Positions 8,045 through 16,620 of a stretch of DNA of 64,000 nucleotides are shown one piece after another. The stretch is from contig NZ_JAIEMO010000008.1 of the NCBI RefSeq assembly GCF_019752095.1, positions 1-64,000 on the forward strand. The letters run 5' to 3'. The translations under genes were made by a program, and so were the position numbers. Under the pieces are notes generated by a model, which ran no database searches, had not been told where the DNA came from, and was given only the letters and a program-made list of their open reading frames with translations. The number at the start of each line of letters is the position of its first letter. Position 1 is the first letter of the stretch. Origin of the DNA: Nitrosomonas sp. Its GTDB lineage: Bacteria > Pseudomonadota > Gammaproteobacteria > Burkholderiales > Nitrosomonadaceae.

Positions 8045-8392
8045 ATGAAAATGAAAATTCAATTTGTTGTATTACTGCTGATAACTTTATTGTTTATTGC
8101 TTCAATCGCATATGCCCAAAATAAAAACTCTTCAGCGGATAATCGAAATGCCATCGATCAAATGACTAAAGAATTGGGGCTTAATGAAACTCAGCGAGGT
8201 GAGGTTGAGACCATTCTTAATACAGAACAAAAGAAAGTTGAGGCCGTTTTCAATGAAGAAAGAAAGAAATTACAGTTAATTCAGGAAGAGACTCGATCAA
8301 ACTTGCAAGCGGTTTTAACGCCTGAGCAAATGCAAAAGCTTGAAAATAAAATGCGTCAGGATGGCAGTAAAAATAATGCTCAGAAAAAATAG
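8045..8392 (+). CDS. Small periplasmic Spy/LTXXQ-like protein
   Basis: ATG 8045 (6 nt after AAGGGG at 8033-8038) is preferred over the in-frame GTG at 8042. The protein has 115 residues: a signal peptide (MKMKIQFVVLLLITLLFIASIAYA), then an all-helical, highly charged domain. That domain has ELGLNETQRGEVETIL early and LTPEQMQKLEN late, the two LTxxQ-type motifs of the Spy/CpxP family. Members of that family are periplasmic chaperones or stress sensors. The protein is short and lacks further motifs, so the exact role is unknown. Confidence 0.65.
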   Translation: MKMKIQFVVLLLITLLFIASIAYAQNKNSSADNRNAIDQMTKELGLNETQRGEVETILNTEQKKVEAVFNEERKKLQLIQEETRSNLQAVLTPEQMQKLENKMRQDGSKNNAQKK

Positions 8393-8395
8393 TGC

Positions 8396-9070
8396 TTAGA
8401 TTCTATAAATGGTTGGATCGATTATATTCGCTGTCTTAAACCCTGCCTTGCGAATCCGACAGGAATCACAGACACCGCAGGCCCGTCCCGCTTCGTCTGC
8501 CTGATAGCAAGAAACGGTGAAGCTATAATCAACACCTAAAGCAAGTCCAAGTTGAATTATCTCTTGCTTGGACAAAGGCATGAGCGGCGTGTGGATGGTG
8601 AGCTGTTTGCCTTCAATACCCGCTTTAGTCGCTAGGTTAGCCATTTTTTCGAAAGCCTGAATGTATTCCAGCCGGCAATCTGGATAGCCGGAATAATCAA
8701 CTGTGTTAACACCAATAAAAATGTCCTGGCAATCCAATGTTTCCGCCCAGGCTAATGCCAGTGACAACATGATGGTATTTCTGGCTGGAACATAAGTAAC
8801 CGGAATATTAATATTTTTTCCAGAGGCAGGCACCTCAATAGATAGATCCGTTAGCGCAGACCCACCAAATGCGGTCAGATTGATCTTGATTATCTTGTGT
8901 GCATGGGAACCCAATGATTGTGCGACCTTTTGCGCGGCATTTAACTCTGCGTAATGTCGTTGGCCATAATCGATACTCAATGCATGACACTCAAAACTTT
9001 GGTCGCGGGCAATGGCTAATGTGGTTGCGGAATCCAATCCTCCGGACAATAATACAACTGCTTTCTTCAT
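8396..9070 (-). CDS. queC: 7-cyano-7-deazaguanine synthase
   Basis: Converts 7-carboxy-7-deazaguanine to preQ0 with ATP and ammonia, in the queuosine tRNA-modification pathway. I start at the ATG ending at 9070 ([17 protein letters not shown]). The frame is open to 9157, but the extra 29 residues overlap queE and look non-homologous. The ATP-pyrophosphatase P-loop SGGLDS is at residues 9-14. The C-terminal zinc-binding Cys set is SCYQADE...CGVCDSC. The length, 224 residues, is normal for QueC. It lies 19 nt after queE in the same operon. Confidence 0.93.
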   Translation of the reverse strand: MKKAVVLLSGGLDSATTLAIARDQSFECHALSIDYGQRHYAELNAAQKVAQSLGSHAHKIIKINLTAFGGSALTDLSIEVPASGKNINIPVTYVPARNTIMLSLALAWAETLDCQDIFIGVNTVDYSGYPDCRLEYIQAFEKMANLATKAGIEGKQLTIHTPLMPLSKQEIIQLGLALGVDYSFTVSCYQADEAGRACGVCDSCRIRKAGFKTANIIDPTIYRI

Positions 9071-9089
9071 AGCTTGATTGGTATTGGCT

Positions 9090-9749
9090 TCATCGTCCCG
9101 GTCCTTCGCCCCAAAGCAATTTATGCATTTGCAGCTGCATTCTGACAGGTAATTCATCGCGCAATATCCAAGAGGCCAATGTTGCGGGGCTCAGGCTATC
9201 ATAAACCGGTGAAAATAAGATTGGGCATAACTGCGATAGCTGCTTATGATGAATAATTTCAATGGCCCATTGATAGTCTGTTTCATCACACAGTACAAAT
9301 TTTATTTCATCTTTTTGTGTCAGATAGATTAGATTCTCCCAGTTGTTTTTTAAGACTTCACCAGAACCTGGTGTTTTAATGTCCATTACTTTGCAGATGC
9401 GCAGATCTACTTGCGACAAATCTAAGGCGCCGCTGGTTTCGAGCGATACCGAATACTTTGCATCGCAGAGTGCAGTGAGCAGAACTAAACAAGCTTTTTG
9501 AGCTAGCGGTTCTCCGCCTGTAACGGTGACATAATTCGTTTTGTAATGCGTGATTCTATCCAAGATGTCTGCAATAGAAATATTTTCACCGCCAGTAAAC
9601 GCATAGGCGGTGTCACAATAGCCGCAACGCAAGGGGCAGCCTGTAAGACGTACGAAAACCGTAGGTAGTCCAACGCGACTGGTTTCACCTTGTAACGAGA
9701 AGAAAATTTCACTGACACGCAAGGTTGTTGTTTCTAACGCTTGCATCAT
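9090..9749 (-). CDS. queE: 7-carboxy-7-deazaguanine synthase (radical SAM)
   Basis: 219 residues. Catalyses the SAM-dependent ring contraction of CPH4 to 7-carboxy-7-deazaguanine. The substrate-binding segment FSLQGET is followed by the radical-SAM motif CPLRCGYC (Cx3CxxC), then the SAM-binding VTGGEPL. Two adjacent ATGs (9749 and 9746) could start it. It is immediately upstream of queC, so two successive steps of the pathway are co-transcribed. A 90-nt gap separates it from the tol-pal genes. Confidence 0.93.
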   Translation of the reverse strand: MMQALETTTLRVSEIFFSLQGETSRVGLPTVFVRLTGCPLRCGYCDTAYAFTGGENISIADILDRITHYKTNYVTVTGGEPLAQKACLVLLTALCDAKYSVSLETSGALDLSQVDLRICKVMDIKTPGSGEVLKNNWENLIYLTQKDEIKFVLCDETDYQWAIEIIHHKQLSQLCPILFSPVYDSLSPATLASWILRDELPVRMQLQMHKLLWGEGPGR

Positions 9750-9839
9750 TACTAGTTACCTGAAGGAAAAAAACGGACTCTACTACTTTGTGGCGAATGC
9801 AGCAAACAGCAATTGAGGAATGATGTTTAAATTTTGGAT

Positions 9840-10739
9840 TTACTTGATGTTCGATAAGCGTTGTTTGGCTTTTCCTGCGGCTTCACTGTGCGGATAACTT
9901 GCCAGCAAATTCTCCAAGGTTTTTCTGCCTGTATTGCGGTCACCCATTTCAAACTGGCTGGTAGCGATATTTAGCAATGCATCCGGTACCTTATTACTAT
10001 CAGGGTACTTGCTGATCAATCTTTTTTGCGCATCAATGGCTAATTGATAATCGCGCAATGCGTAGCGCGCATTGCCAATCCAGTAAGCAGCACCGGGCGC
10101 TAAACTGGATTGCGGATAATTTTCCAGAAAGCTTTCAAATTGTGCGATAGCGTTCGTATATTCGCCATTTCTGAACGAATCATACGCTTCCTTATAAGCA
10201 CCATTTTCTGCTGGACCAGGTGGCGCTAATTCATTGGCTGACAAAGGCTCGGAATCCATAGCTCGAGATAAATCCACTTTTTCAGCTGGGAATGATTCAG
10301 GAGTTATATTATTATTAACCGGTGGAGCGGTTGCATGTTCGTCAGGTGGCGGTGCTGCCATACTACGAGGAGAGTTCTGGGGTTCAGAATGAGACGAAGG
10401 CGCTCGGCTGCCAGGCTGCTCGATCTGGCGGAGTCGATTATCAAGATCGATATAAAAATCTCGTTGTCGTTTTTGTAACAATGCATTATCGTTACTGAGC
10501 ATTTCTATTTGACCATTTAATTTTCCCAGCTCAAGTCCAAGTGTTTCAACCTGGGTGTAAAGCTCTACCAATGCCTGACTATTTAGAGCTTGATCCATCT
10601 TGGCAATACGCGCTTCCATTTCCTTAACCTGTTTGCGCAATGCGTCAATTTGTTCGCGTGCTTCGCTATCACCAAAGAATGATGCATAACTGACATTGCA
10701 ATTCAGCAATAACAATAGAAAGAAAGCGCGTGTCAGCAT
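9840..10739 (-). CDS. cpoB: Tol-Pal system protein CpoB/YbgF
   Basis: 299 residues: signal peptide (ending SYA), a trimerising coiled coil (about 25-95), a Pro/Ser/Ala-rich linker (about 100-170) and C-terminal tetratricopeptide repeats (YKEAYDSFRNGEYTNAI, AAYWIGNARYALRDY, PDALLNIATSQFEMGD). CpoB coordinates peptidoglycan synthesis with outer-membrane constriction via TolA. It starts 2 nt after the pal stop, so the two are coupled. Confidence 0.92.
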   Translation of the reverse strand: MLTRAFFLLLLLNCNVSYASFFGDSEAREQIDALRKQVKEMEARIAKMDQALNSQALVELYTQVETLGLELGKLNGQIEMLSNDNALLQKRQRDFYIDLDNRLRQIEQPGSRAPSSHSEPQNSPRSMAAPPPDEHATAPPVNNNITPESFPAEKVDLSRAMDSEPLSANELAPPGPAENGAYKEAYDSFRNGEYTNAIAQFESFLENYPQSSLAPGAAYWIGNARYALRDYQLAIDAQKRLISKYPDSNKVPDALLNIATSQFEMGDRNTGRKTLENLLASYPHSEAAGKAKQRLSNIK

Positions 10740-10741
10740 GG

Positions 10742-11260
10742 TTATTCGCCTCGGTAAAGAATGTCAGTGCGACGGTTCTGACTCCAAGCTGATTCACCGT
10801 GACCCATTGCGCGCGGTTTTTCCTCTCCCAGGCTAACCGACTCAATCTGTACGTCTTGCGCACCTGACAATATCATCATATTTTTAACGCTATCGGCGCG
10901 GCGCTGACCCAAAGCCAAATTATATTCACGGCTGCCACGATCGTCCGTATTTCCTTGCAGGATTACGCTGGCAGCAGGGTTGTCACGCAGAAATCTGGCA
11001 TGTGATAGAACCAACTCTCTATATTCACTTGCCACTGTATAACTATCATAATCATAAAAAACGCTACGTTGTGACAGAATGCTGTTGGGGTCATTCAGTT
11101 GGTTGAAATAACTGGGTCTTCCGGAGTCGGATCCCATCAAATCACTTCCGCTTAAACCATTGCCCGCACCTGAAGTAAGATCATCAACATCAGGTTGTGT
11201 GGTTTGACTGGCGCATGCGGATAACAGAACGATCAATGCAATGCTTAATAACTTTCTCAT
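10742..11260 (-). CDS. pal: Peptidoglycan-associated outer-membrane lipoprotein
   Basis: 172 residues. The lipoprotein signal peptide has lipobox LSAC (Cys16). A Ser/Gly/Asp-rich spacer precedes an OmpA-like peptidoglycan-binding domain (about 65-172) with the typical LQGNTDDRGSREYNLALGQRRA. Pal anchors the outer membrane to the wall and is released by TolB when TolQRA is energised. Confidence 0.95.
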   Translation of the reverse strand: MRKLLSIALIVLLSACASQTTQPDVDDLTSGAGNGLSGSDLMGSDSGRPSYFNQLNDPNSILSQRSVFYDYDSYTVASEYRELVLSHARFLRDNPAASVILQGNTDDRGSREYNLALGQRRADSVKNMMILSGAQDVQIESVSLGEEKPRAMGHGESAWSQNRRTDILYRGE

Positions 11261-11293
11261 TTATTGCTCCTTTAAAATTAAAAAACTAAGACA

Positions 11294-12598
11294 TTACTTC
11301 CATTTTGGTAAAGGACCCCAGGCCGGTTCTCGGATATCACCCGTTTGTACTGACAGTTGCTGCCGTGTCTGCCCATCTCTGGAAACAGCGGATAATATAC
11401 CATGCCCGTTTATTTCAGTCGCATACAAGATCATTTTGCCATTGGGTGCAAAACTAGGTGATTCGTCAAATTTGGAATTGGTTAGAATCTCTACTTGACG
11501 TGAACCGATCTCTTGAACAGCTACATTAAACTGATTGTTGTTGCGATGAATAAAAGTAAAGCTTTTGCTATCCTGACTATAATCGGGACTGACGTTATAG
11601 TTACCTTCAAATGTAAGACGTTCAGCATTGCTAGACTCTGTGGTGGTTACCGGCATGCGGTAAATTTGTGGGCTACCGCCACGATCAGAAGTAAATATGA
11701 TGTATCGTCCATCTGGAGAAAAGTTCGGTTCTGTATCAATACTGGAACTTCTACTCAATCTTTGCAAACCGCTGCCATCGGTATTGACCAGAAATATTTG
11801 TGATCCACCTTGTCCAGTCAACACAACGGCCAGCCTTTTTCCATCCGGAGACCAGGCTGGCGCACTATTGCTGCCTTTAAAGCTAGCAACTGCTCTGCGT
11901 TCACGGGTTGATAGTGTCTGAACGTATACAACCGGTTTTTTGTTTTCAAAAGATACATAAGCCAATTGGTTTCCATCCGGAGACCATGCGGGAGAAATAA
12001 TCGGTTCCGTATATTCGATGATGGATTGTGCATTATAACCATCGGCATCAGCAACTTGTAATGCGTATTTATTGCCACGTTTCAGAACATAGGCGATACG
12101 GGTACTAAATACCCCCACATCACCAGTTAGCGCTTCGTAGATAACATCCGCGATGCGGTGCGCTGCAGCGCGTAATTGTGTGGTTGGAACGGTAATAGCC
12201 AGACCGGTTAATTGTGATTTCTTAGCAATATCCATTACCCGAAACTGAATTTCCACCTGATCGCTGGACAAATGCGTAACGCGACCGATGACCAGAGCAT
12301 TGACTCCCCGATTTGCCCAATCGGCATAGACTACTTCCACTGGTGCATGGGGTGATGAGCCAGCGGGATCAATTAATCTGAACAATCCTGTGCGTTGCAA
12401 ATCGGCACTGATAACAGGGGTGATGCTTTGCTGCAGCCTATTTTCCTCAGCAAAAGGAACGATAGTAATCGGAATGCGGGATGCGCCACCGCCAAAAATT
12501 TCGATATTTAGTTGTGCGTGGAGCGATGGGATGATTAGCCATAGAAATAAAAATAGCAAACCACGCATTGATTTAGAGCAGTAAATTGACATAAGCAT
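11294..12598 (-). CDS. tolB: Tol-Pal periplasmic beta-propeller protein
   Basis: 434 residues. Exported; an internal start at Met11 (12568) would give a more compact signal peptide (MRGLLFLFLWLIIPSLHAQ), and neither start has a clear ribosome site. The N-terminal alpha/beta domain is followed by a C-terminal six-bladed propeller with repeated WSPDGxxLAxVS/FxSDR-type blades (for example PAWSPDGNQLAYVSF). TolB binds Pal and TolA. It sits between tolA and pal in the canonical order. Confidence 0.95.
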   Translation of the reverse strand: MLMSIYCSKSMRGLLFLFLWLIIPSLHAQLNIEIFGGGASRIPITIVPFAEENRLQQSITPVISADLQRTGLFRLIDPAGSSPHAPVEVVYADWANRGVNALVIGRVTHLSSDQVEIQFRVMDIAKKSQLTGLAITVPTTQLRAAAHRIADVIYEALTGDVGVFSTRIAYVLKRGNKYALQVADADGYNAQSIIEYTEPIISPAWSPDGNQLAYVSFENKKPVVYVQTLSTRERRAVASFKGSNSAPAWSPDGKRLAVVLTGQGGSQIFLVNTDGSGLQRLSRSSSIDTEPNFSPDGRYIIFTSDRGGSPQIYRMPVTTTESSNAERLTFEGNYNVSPDYSQDSKSFTFIHRNNNQFNVAVQEIGSRQVEILTNSKFDESPSFAPNGKMILYATEINGHGILSAVSRDGQTRQQLSVQTGDIREPAWGPLPKWK

Positions 12599-12640
12599 TA
12601 AGTTTTAGGAAGCGTTAAATTTTTTTACTGATTATAACAA

Positions 12641-13552
12641 TCATTCACGATAATGCACTGTAATATTCAGATTGCGGAATTCATGAAACAGCGCAGGATC
12701 GGGAGGCAGTGGTAGTGGTTTTGACAAAAAGATTGCACGTTCGACGGCATTGTCAAAAACAGCATGTCCGCTACTTTTGCTCAATCTAACGTCGAGAATG
12801 TCGCCACCAGGAAGCAATGTAACGCTGAATTCAGCGATAGGGTTGCCCGGTAAATCAGGCGGCATTACGATTCTGCTTCTGATCTTGGCCAGGATCAGAG
12901 CTTTATATTTCGAGATTTCATTCGTTACCAAATTCCTTGCTGCTGCTTGTTGCGCAGCACGTTGCGCTTCAGCTTCTCGCTGTGCTTTTGCTGCTTGTTC
13001 TCGCTGTCGTTGTGCGGCCAGTTCTTTTTGTTTTTCCAATTCCTTTTGTTTTTCTAACTCTTTTTGTTTCTCTAATTCTTTCTTTTTCTCAAGCTCTTTT
13101 TGTTTTTCTAGTTCTTTTAATTTCTCTTGTTCTTTTTTCTTTTGCTGCTCTAGGTCCGGTTTGATTTCTTTAATGGGTTCTGGTTTCTGTTGCATCGCAA
13201 TATCTGGTTTTTTGACAGGCGGCGTCACAGCCGCTTGCCGCGGTGCTGGCTTAGCAGGCTCAGGTTTGACTGATTCTGGTTTTTGCGGCTCTGGCTCGGG
13301 TTTTGGTTTTAAGGGCTCTGGTGCGGGTTTGGTTTGTTGTTTTGGTGGTGGTTGGGTTTTGACTGGTTCCTGAATGGGCTTGGGCAACTCTGTCCAGATT
13401 TCAACCATCATGCCTTCGGGTGGATGATCTTTCCAATTTAAACCAAAAATCAATAACGCAATAAACACGAGATGCACCAATCCAGCTAGCACGCCTGCCA
13501 ATAGTATTCTCGGTTCAGAATAGGATGAATTGCGTAAGGCGGTTACACTCAT
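12641..13552 (-). CDS. tolA: Cell-envelope integrity protein TolA
   Basis: 303 residues. A single N-terminal membrane helix (about 17-39) is followed by a Pro/Lys-rich segment (about 60-130) and then a long charged helix of Lys/Glu/Gln/Ala repeats (about 130-210). The C-terminal globular domain resembles TonB (about 215-303, ending LNITVHYRE). TolA spans the periplasm and transmits the TolQR proton-driven motion to TolB-Pal. Confidence 0.93.
   Translation of the reverse strand: MSVTALRNSSYSEPRILLAGVLAGLVHLVFIALLIFGLNWKDHPPEGMMVEIWTELPKPIQEPVKTQPPPKQQTKPAPEPLKPKPEPEPQKPESVKPEPAKPAPRQAAVTPPVKKPDIAMQQKPEPIKEIKPDLEQQKKKEQEKLKELEKQKELEKKKELEKQKELEKQKELEKQKELAAQRQREQAAKAQREAEAQRAAQQAAARNLVTNEISKYKALILAKIRSRIVMPPDLPGNPIAEFSVTLLPGGDILDVRLSKSSGHAVFDNAVERAIFLSKPLPLPPDPALFHEFRNLNITVHYRE
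13024..13130 (-). repeat. 18-bp tandem repeat encoding KELEKQ units in TolA
   Basis: Within tolA the hexapeptide KELEKQ (variants KELEKK, KEQEKL) is repeated about six times, encoded by near-identical 18-bp units. It forms the charged alpha-helical stalk. Unit number could vary by replication slippage. Confidence 0.8.
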
Positions 13553-13562
13553 TACAAATAAT

Positions 13563-13976
13563 TCATTTTTGTTGCGCCAGCAAACCTACTTTCTGCACCT
13601 GATTCTGCTGCAGAACATCCATCACCTTGATGACTTCTTCATAACGCACATTTTTGTCAGCGGCAATTACGACCGGTTGTTCAGCGTTTTGTGCTTGTTT
13701 CTGTTTTATGGCTTCAATCAGTTGATTCTGGTTAACACTCTGTTCTGTTGAAGATATGGCACGATCACGCAGGGAAAGACTGCCATCCGCTTGTATGATT
13801 ACTTCCAGAGGCACAGCCGGTGTTGCCAGCGATTTACCAATTTGCGGTAACTCAATCTGTCCGTGGTTGATCATGGGCGCTGTGACCATAAAAATGATGA
13901 GCAATACCAGCATCACATCAATGTATGGTACTACATTGATCTCATTCATTAATCGACGTTTGGCACGACGCGCCAT
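13563..13976 (-). CDS. tolR: Tol-Pal inner-membrane proton-channel subunit TolR
   Basis: 137 residues. Cytosolic start MARRAKRRLMNEINVVPYIDVMLVLL, in which the membrane-helix Asp of the ExbD/TolR family (PYIDVMLVLL) is present. The periplasmic domain contains the VVIAADKNVRYEEVI strand. It pairs with TolQ to couple proton flow to TolA. It ends 10 nt before tolA. Confidence 0.95.
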   Translation of the reverse strand: MARRAKRRLMNEINVVPYIDVMLVLLIIFMVTAPMINHGQIELPQIGKSLATPAVPLEVIIQADGSLSLRDRAISSTEQSVNQNQLIEAIKQKQAQNAEQPVVIAADKNVRYEEVIKVMDVLQQNQVQKVGLLAQQK

Positions 13977-13995
13977 AGAATCCTCTTATATCAGT

Positions 13996-14676
13996 TTATC
14001 CGGCTGCTCGCCGTTGCAATACATTGGACAATTCTTCCATGAAACTCTCGAACCGGGTTGCCAGCTGATCGGTGCTGCTGGCATAGCGATTATATGCAAC
14101 CACTGCTGGGATGGCCGCAAATAATCCCATTGCTGTTGCAATTAAAGCTTCCGCGATTCCTGGAGCGACATGCGCGATGGTAGCTTGGGTAACGCTGGCG
14201 AGACTGCGGAAAGAATTCATAATGCCCCACACGGTGCCTAACAAGCCGATGTAAGGACTGACTGAACCAACGGTGGCCAGAAATGATAAGTGCGATTCCA
14301 GATAATCCATTTCCCGTTGATAAGTAGCACGCATGGCTCTGCGAGTGCTTTCCATTACCGCGTCAAGATCAGATCCGGTAGCGTGCTTGTTAAATTCACC
14401 AAAACCGGCGGCAAAGATCCGTTCCAGACTTCCGGAGTCATAGCGTGCGCTCGTTATTCGCTGATGCAGCGCATTCAAATCGACTCCGCGCCAGAAAATA
14501 TCTTCAAAATCATCCGTTTTCCTTATCTCATTGCGGATAACAAAGTGTTTACGAAAAATAAACCACCAGGAAAAAAACGAAATCAATACCAGAACCAGCA
14601 TTACCAGTTGTACCAGTACACTGGCGCTAGCGATCAGATAAAGAAATGACATATCTTGTGTTACTGTTGTGCTCAT
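13996..14676 (-). CDS. tolQ: Tol-Pal inner-membrane proton-channel subunit TolQ
   Basis: 226 residues with three membrane helices: about 12-36 and a conserved ExbB/TolQ pair around 130-205 (LATVGSVSPYIGLLGTVWGI, IAEALIATAMGLFAAIPAVV). Its ATG overlaps the ybgC stop (ATGA), so translation is coupled. Confidence 0.95.
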   Translation of the reverse strand: MSTTVTQDMSFLYLIASASVLVQLVMLVLVLISFFSWWFIFRKHFVIRNEIRKTDDFEDIFWRGVDLNALHQRITSARYDSGSLERIFAAGFGEFNKHATGSDLDAVMESTRRAMRATYQREMDYLESHLSFLATVGSVSPYIGLLGTVWGIMNSFRSLASVTQATIAHVAPGIAEALIATAMGLFAAIPAVVAYNRYASSTDQLATRFESFMEELSNVLQRRAAG

Positions 14677-15098
14677 GCGGGTTTCCCAATTTTTTCACGA
14701 AGAGATGCAGGAATACTCACAGGTCTGAGTTTTACTGTATCGACACATACCACATGAACTGTGGCGTTTACTAATTTGATATGACTGCACAAAACTTCCT
14801 GAGATAGCGTAATGCGACTTCTGCCAACTTCCTGAACGGCTACTGTTATATTCAGCAAATCATCCAATGTCGCTGGTTTGAAATACTCGACCTCAATTGA
14901 ACGAATCATGAACAAGACTTTAGAGGTTGCAATCAATGTATTGGCATTAAATCCAAGTTCTCTAAGCCATTCATAGCGTGCCCGCTCCATGAAATTCAGG
15001 TAGGTTGAATGATATACCACTCCACCCGCATCTGTATCCTGATAATAAACACGAACCGGCAGTGAAAAGTAATTGAATAACATACTAACGAATGACAC
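14673..15098 (-). CDS. ybgC: Tol-Pal-associated acyl-CoA thioesterase
   Basis: 141 residues, single hot-dog fold. The 4-hydroxybenzoyl-CoA-thioesterase signature YYQDTDAGGVVYHSTYL is present near the N-terminus, with the catalytic Asp at residue 23. YbgC hydrolyses acyl-CoA or acyl-ACP and typically heads the tol-pal operon, as here. Confidence 0.93.
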   Translation of the reverse strand: MSFVSMLFNYFSLPVRVYYQDTDAGGVVYHSTYLNFMERARYEWLRELGFNANTLIATSKVLFMIRSIEVEYFKPATLDDLLNITVAVQEVGRSRITLSQEVLCSHIKLVNATVHVVCVDTVKLRPVSIPASLREKIGKPA

Positions 15099-15104
15099 TA
15101 AGCC

Positions 15105-16010
15105 TTATTCTGATCGTACATCATTAGCAGGGAAAACCCCGGTCGATAAGTAACGATCTCCCCGGTCACACGCGATGAAAACTATGGTTGCGTTTTCAAC
15201 GCGATCGGATACTTTAAGTGCTGCCGCCAGAGCGCCACCCGATGAAATGCCTGCAAAAATCCCTTCTTCACGCGCTAATCTGCGTGTCATATCTTCGGCC
15301 TCAGGCTGGTTCACATAAATCATTTCATCGATCCGTTTCGCATCGAAAATTTTTGGCAAGTATGCTGGAGACCATTTGCGGATACCGGGTATTTGTGCGC
15401 CATCCTCTGGCTGTACACCGATTATTTTAATCGGTGTTTGCTGCTCCCTGAAAAATTTTGAACAACCCATGATTGTACCTGTTGTCCCCATGCTGCTGAC
15501 AAAATGGGTAATTTTTCCTTGTGTATCGCGCCAGATTTCCGGTGCCGTGCCTTCATAATGCGCCCGTGGATTATCCGGATTTGCAAATTGATCCAAAATG
15601 ATGCCTTGGCCTTCGTCGCGCATTTTTTCCGCCACATCCCGCGCTTGTTCCATGCTGCCGGATTTCGGTGTCAGAATAATCTTTGCGCCGTATGCGCTCA
15701 TGGATTGCCGTCGTTCAATGCTCAAATTTTCCGGCATGATCAATATCATGCGATAACCCATCATGGCGGCAGCCATCGCCAATGCAATTCCGGTATTGCC
15801 ACTGGTAGCTTCAATCAGTGTATCGCCTGGTTTAATTTCTCCGCGTTGTTGCGCATGTGAAATCATCGACAATGCTGGCCGGTCTTTGACCGATCCAGCA
15901 GGATTATTGCCTTCGAGCTTTATAAGAATGGTGTTGGAAGTTGTTCCGGGTAAATGCTTGAGTCTGACTAAGGGCGTATTACCAACAAAATTTTCAATCG
16001 TTTTGTGCAT
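15105..16010 (-). CDS. cysM: Cysteine synthase B
   Basis: 301 residues, PLP enzyme making cysteine (or S-sulfocysteine) from O-acetylserine and sulfide/thiosulfate. The Schiff-base Lys42 lies in AGSVKDRPAL; the phosphate-binding and substrate loop is [19 protein letters not shown] is at the C-terminal half. The short length and the DRGDRYLSTGVF ending fit CysM rather than CysK, and a separate cysK occurs at 24385. It is 6 nt upstream of ybgC on the same strand, so it may be the first gene of the tol operon transcript. Confidence 0.92.
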   Translation of the reverse strand: MHKTIENFVGNTPLVRLKHLPGTTSNTILIKLEGNNPAGSVKDRPALSMISHAQQRGEIKPGDTLIEATSGNTGIALAMAAAMMGYRMILIMPENLSIERRQSMSAYGAKIILTPKSGSMEQARDVAEKMRDEGQGIILDQFANPDNPRAHYEGTAPEIWRDTQGKITHFVSSMGTTGTIMGCSKFFREQQTPIKIIGVQPEDGAQIPGIRKWSPAYLPKIFDAKRIDEMIYVNQPEAEDMTRRLAREEGIFAGISSGGALAAALKVSDRVENATIVFIACDRGDRYLSTGVFPANDVRSE

Positions 16011-16087
16011 GATGCAAACTTTACCATAGATGTATCAATTATCGCATAAGCTAACGGTATTGAAACAAAGTAATCACGCAAATAAAA

Positions 16088-16116
16088 ACCCTCTCTGAAT
16101 TATCTTCAGAGAGGGT
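16088..16116 (-). terminator. Rho-independent terminator of the comEA-like gene
   Basis: A perfect 12-bp stem (ACCCTCTCTGAA, 5-nt loop, TTCAGAGAGGGT) is followed on the minus strand by TTTTTATT. It lies 20 nt after the comEA-like stop and upstream of cysM. Confidence 0.9.
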
Positions 16117-16136
16117 AAATTAATCCACTACAAAAA

Positions 16137-16424
16137 CTACTCCTGTTTGGCCGGAGCTTCTGTGGCTTTCTCACCTTCGACGGTAATTGCATCGCGAAGT
16201 TGTTTGATAGTTCCTTGACCAATACCGCTTACTTTCGCTAAATCATCAACGGAAGCAAAGGTGCCGCTTTTTTCGCGATGCTCAATGATCGCTTTTGCTT
16301 TAGCAGGACCAATTCCTTGTAAAGATTCAAGCTCAGTTTGTGAAGCCGTATTGATATTGACCGCTGCGAGTGCAGTGCCGGTAAACAAGAATACCAGAGC
16401 CATCAGTAGAAACCATTTCTGCAT
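16137..16424 (-). CDS. ComEA-like helix-hairpin-helix DNA-binding protein
   Basis: I start at the ATG ending at 16424, preceded by an excellent GGAG site; the frame is open to 16460. The protein has 95 residues: signal peptide (MQKWFLLMALVFLFTGTALA), then tandem HhH motifs INTASQTELESLQGIGPAKAKAIIEHR and VSGIGQGTIKQL. It is the short periplasmic form of ComEA without its own membrane helix, implicated in DNA uptake in naturally competent bacteria. No other competence gene lies in the window. Confidence 0.88.
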   Translation of the reverse strand: MQKWFLLMALVFLFTGTALAAVNINTASQTELESLQGIGPAKAKAIIEHREKSGTFASVDDLAKVSGIGQGTIKQLRDAITVEGEKATEAPAKQE

Positions 16425-16568
16425 AATATCTCCTTTATCAAAACAAATACTGATGCACACAACAAAACAAGCGCTTCAGTTTTTGTGGATTAAAAAATAC
16501 CTGAATACATATATTGCTATGCACGCAGGTCAAAGTGATATCGGATTTTGTAGAAATTAATTTAGGGG

Positions 16569-16600
16569 GCATATTGATTAATGAATATTAATCAATATGC
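16569..16600. repeat. Perfect 14-bp palindrome with 4-nt loop
   Basis: GCATATTGATTAAT (16569-16582), loop GAAT, then its exact complement (16587-16600). It lies 20 nt beyond the stop of the BT1-like transporter gene and 145 nt upstream of the comEA-like start. Neither strand has a T run after it, so it may be a transcript-end stabiliser or an operator rather than a textbook terminator. Confidence 0.6.
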
Positions 16601-16620
16601 TATTGGATAATATTTATTAA

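Noticed and set aside
12750..13373. 207-residue plus-strand open frame, Ser/Cys/Phe-rich
   Set aside because: It lies wholly opposite tolA and its composition mirrors the Lys/Glu repeats read backwards. It has no ribosome site.
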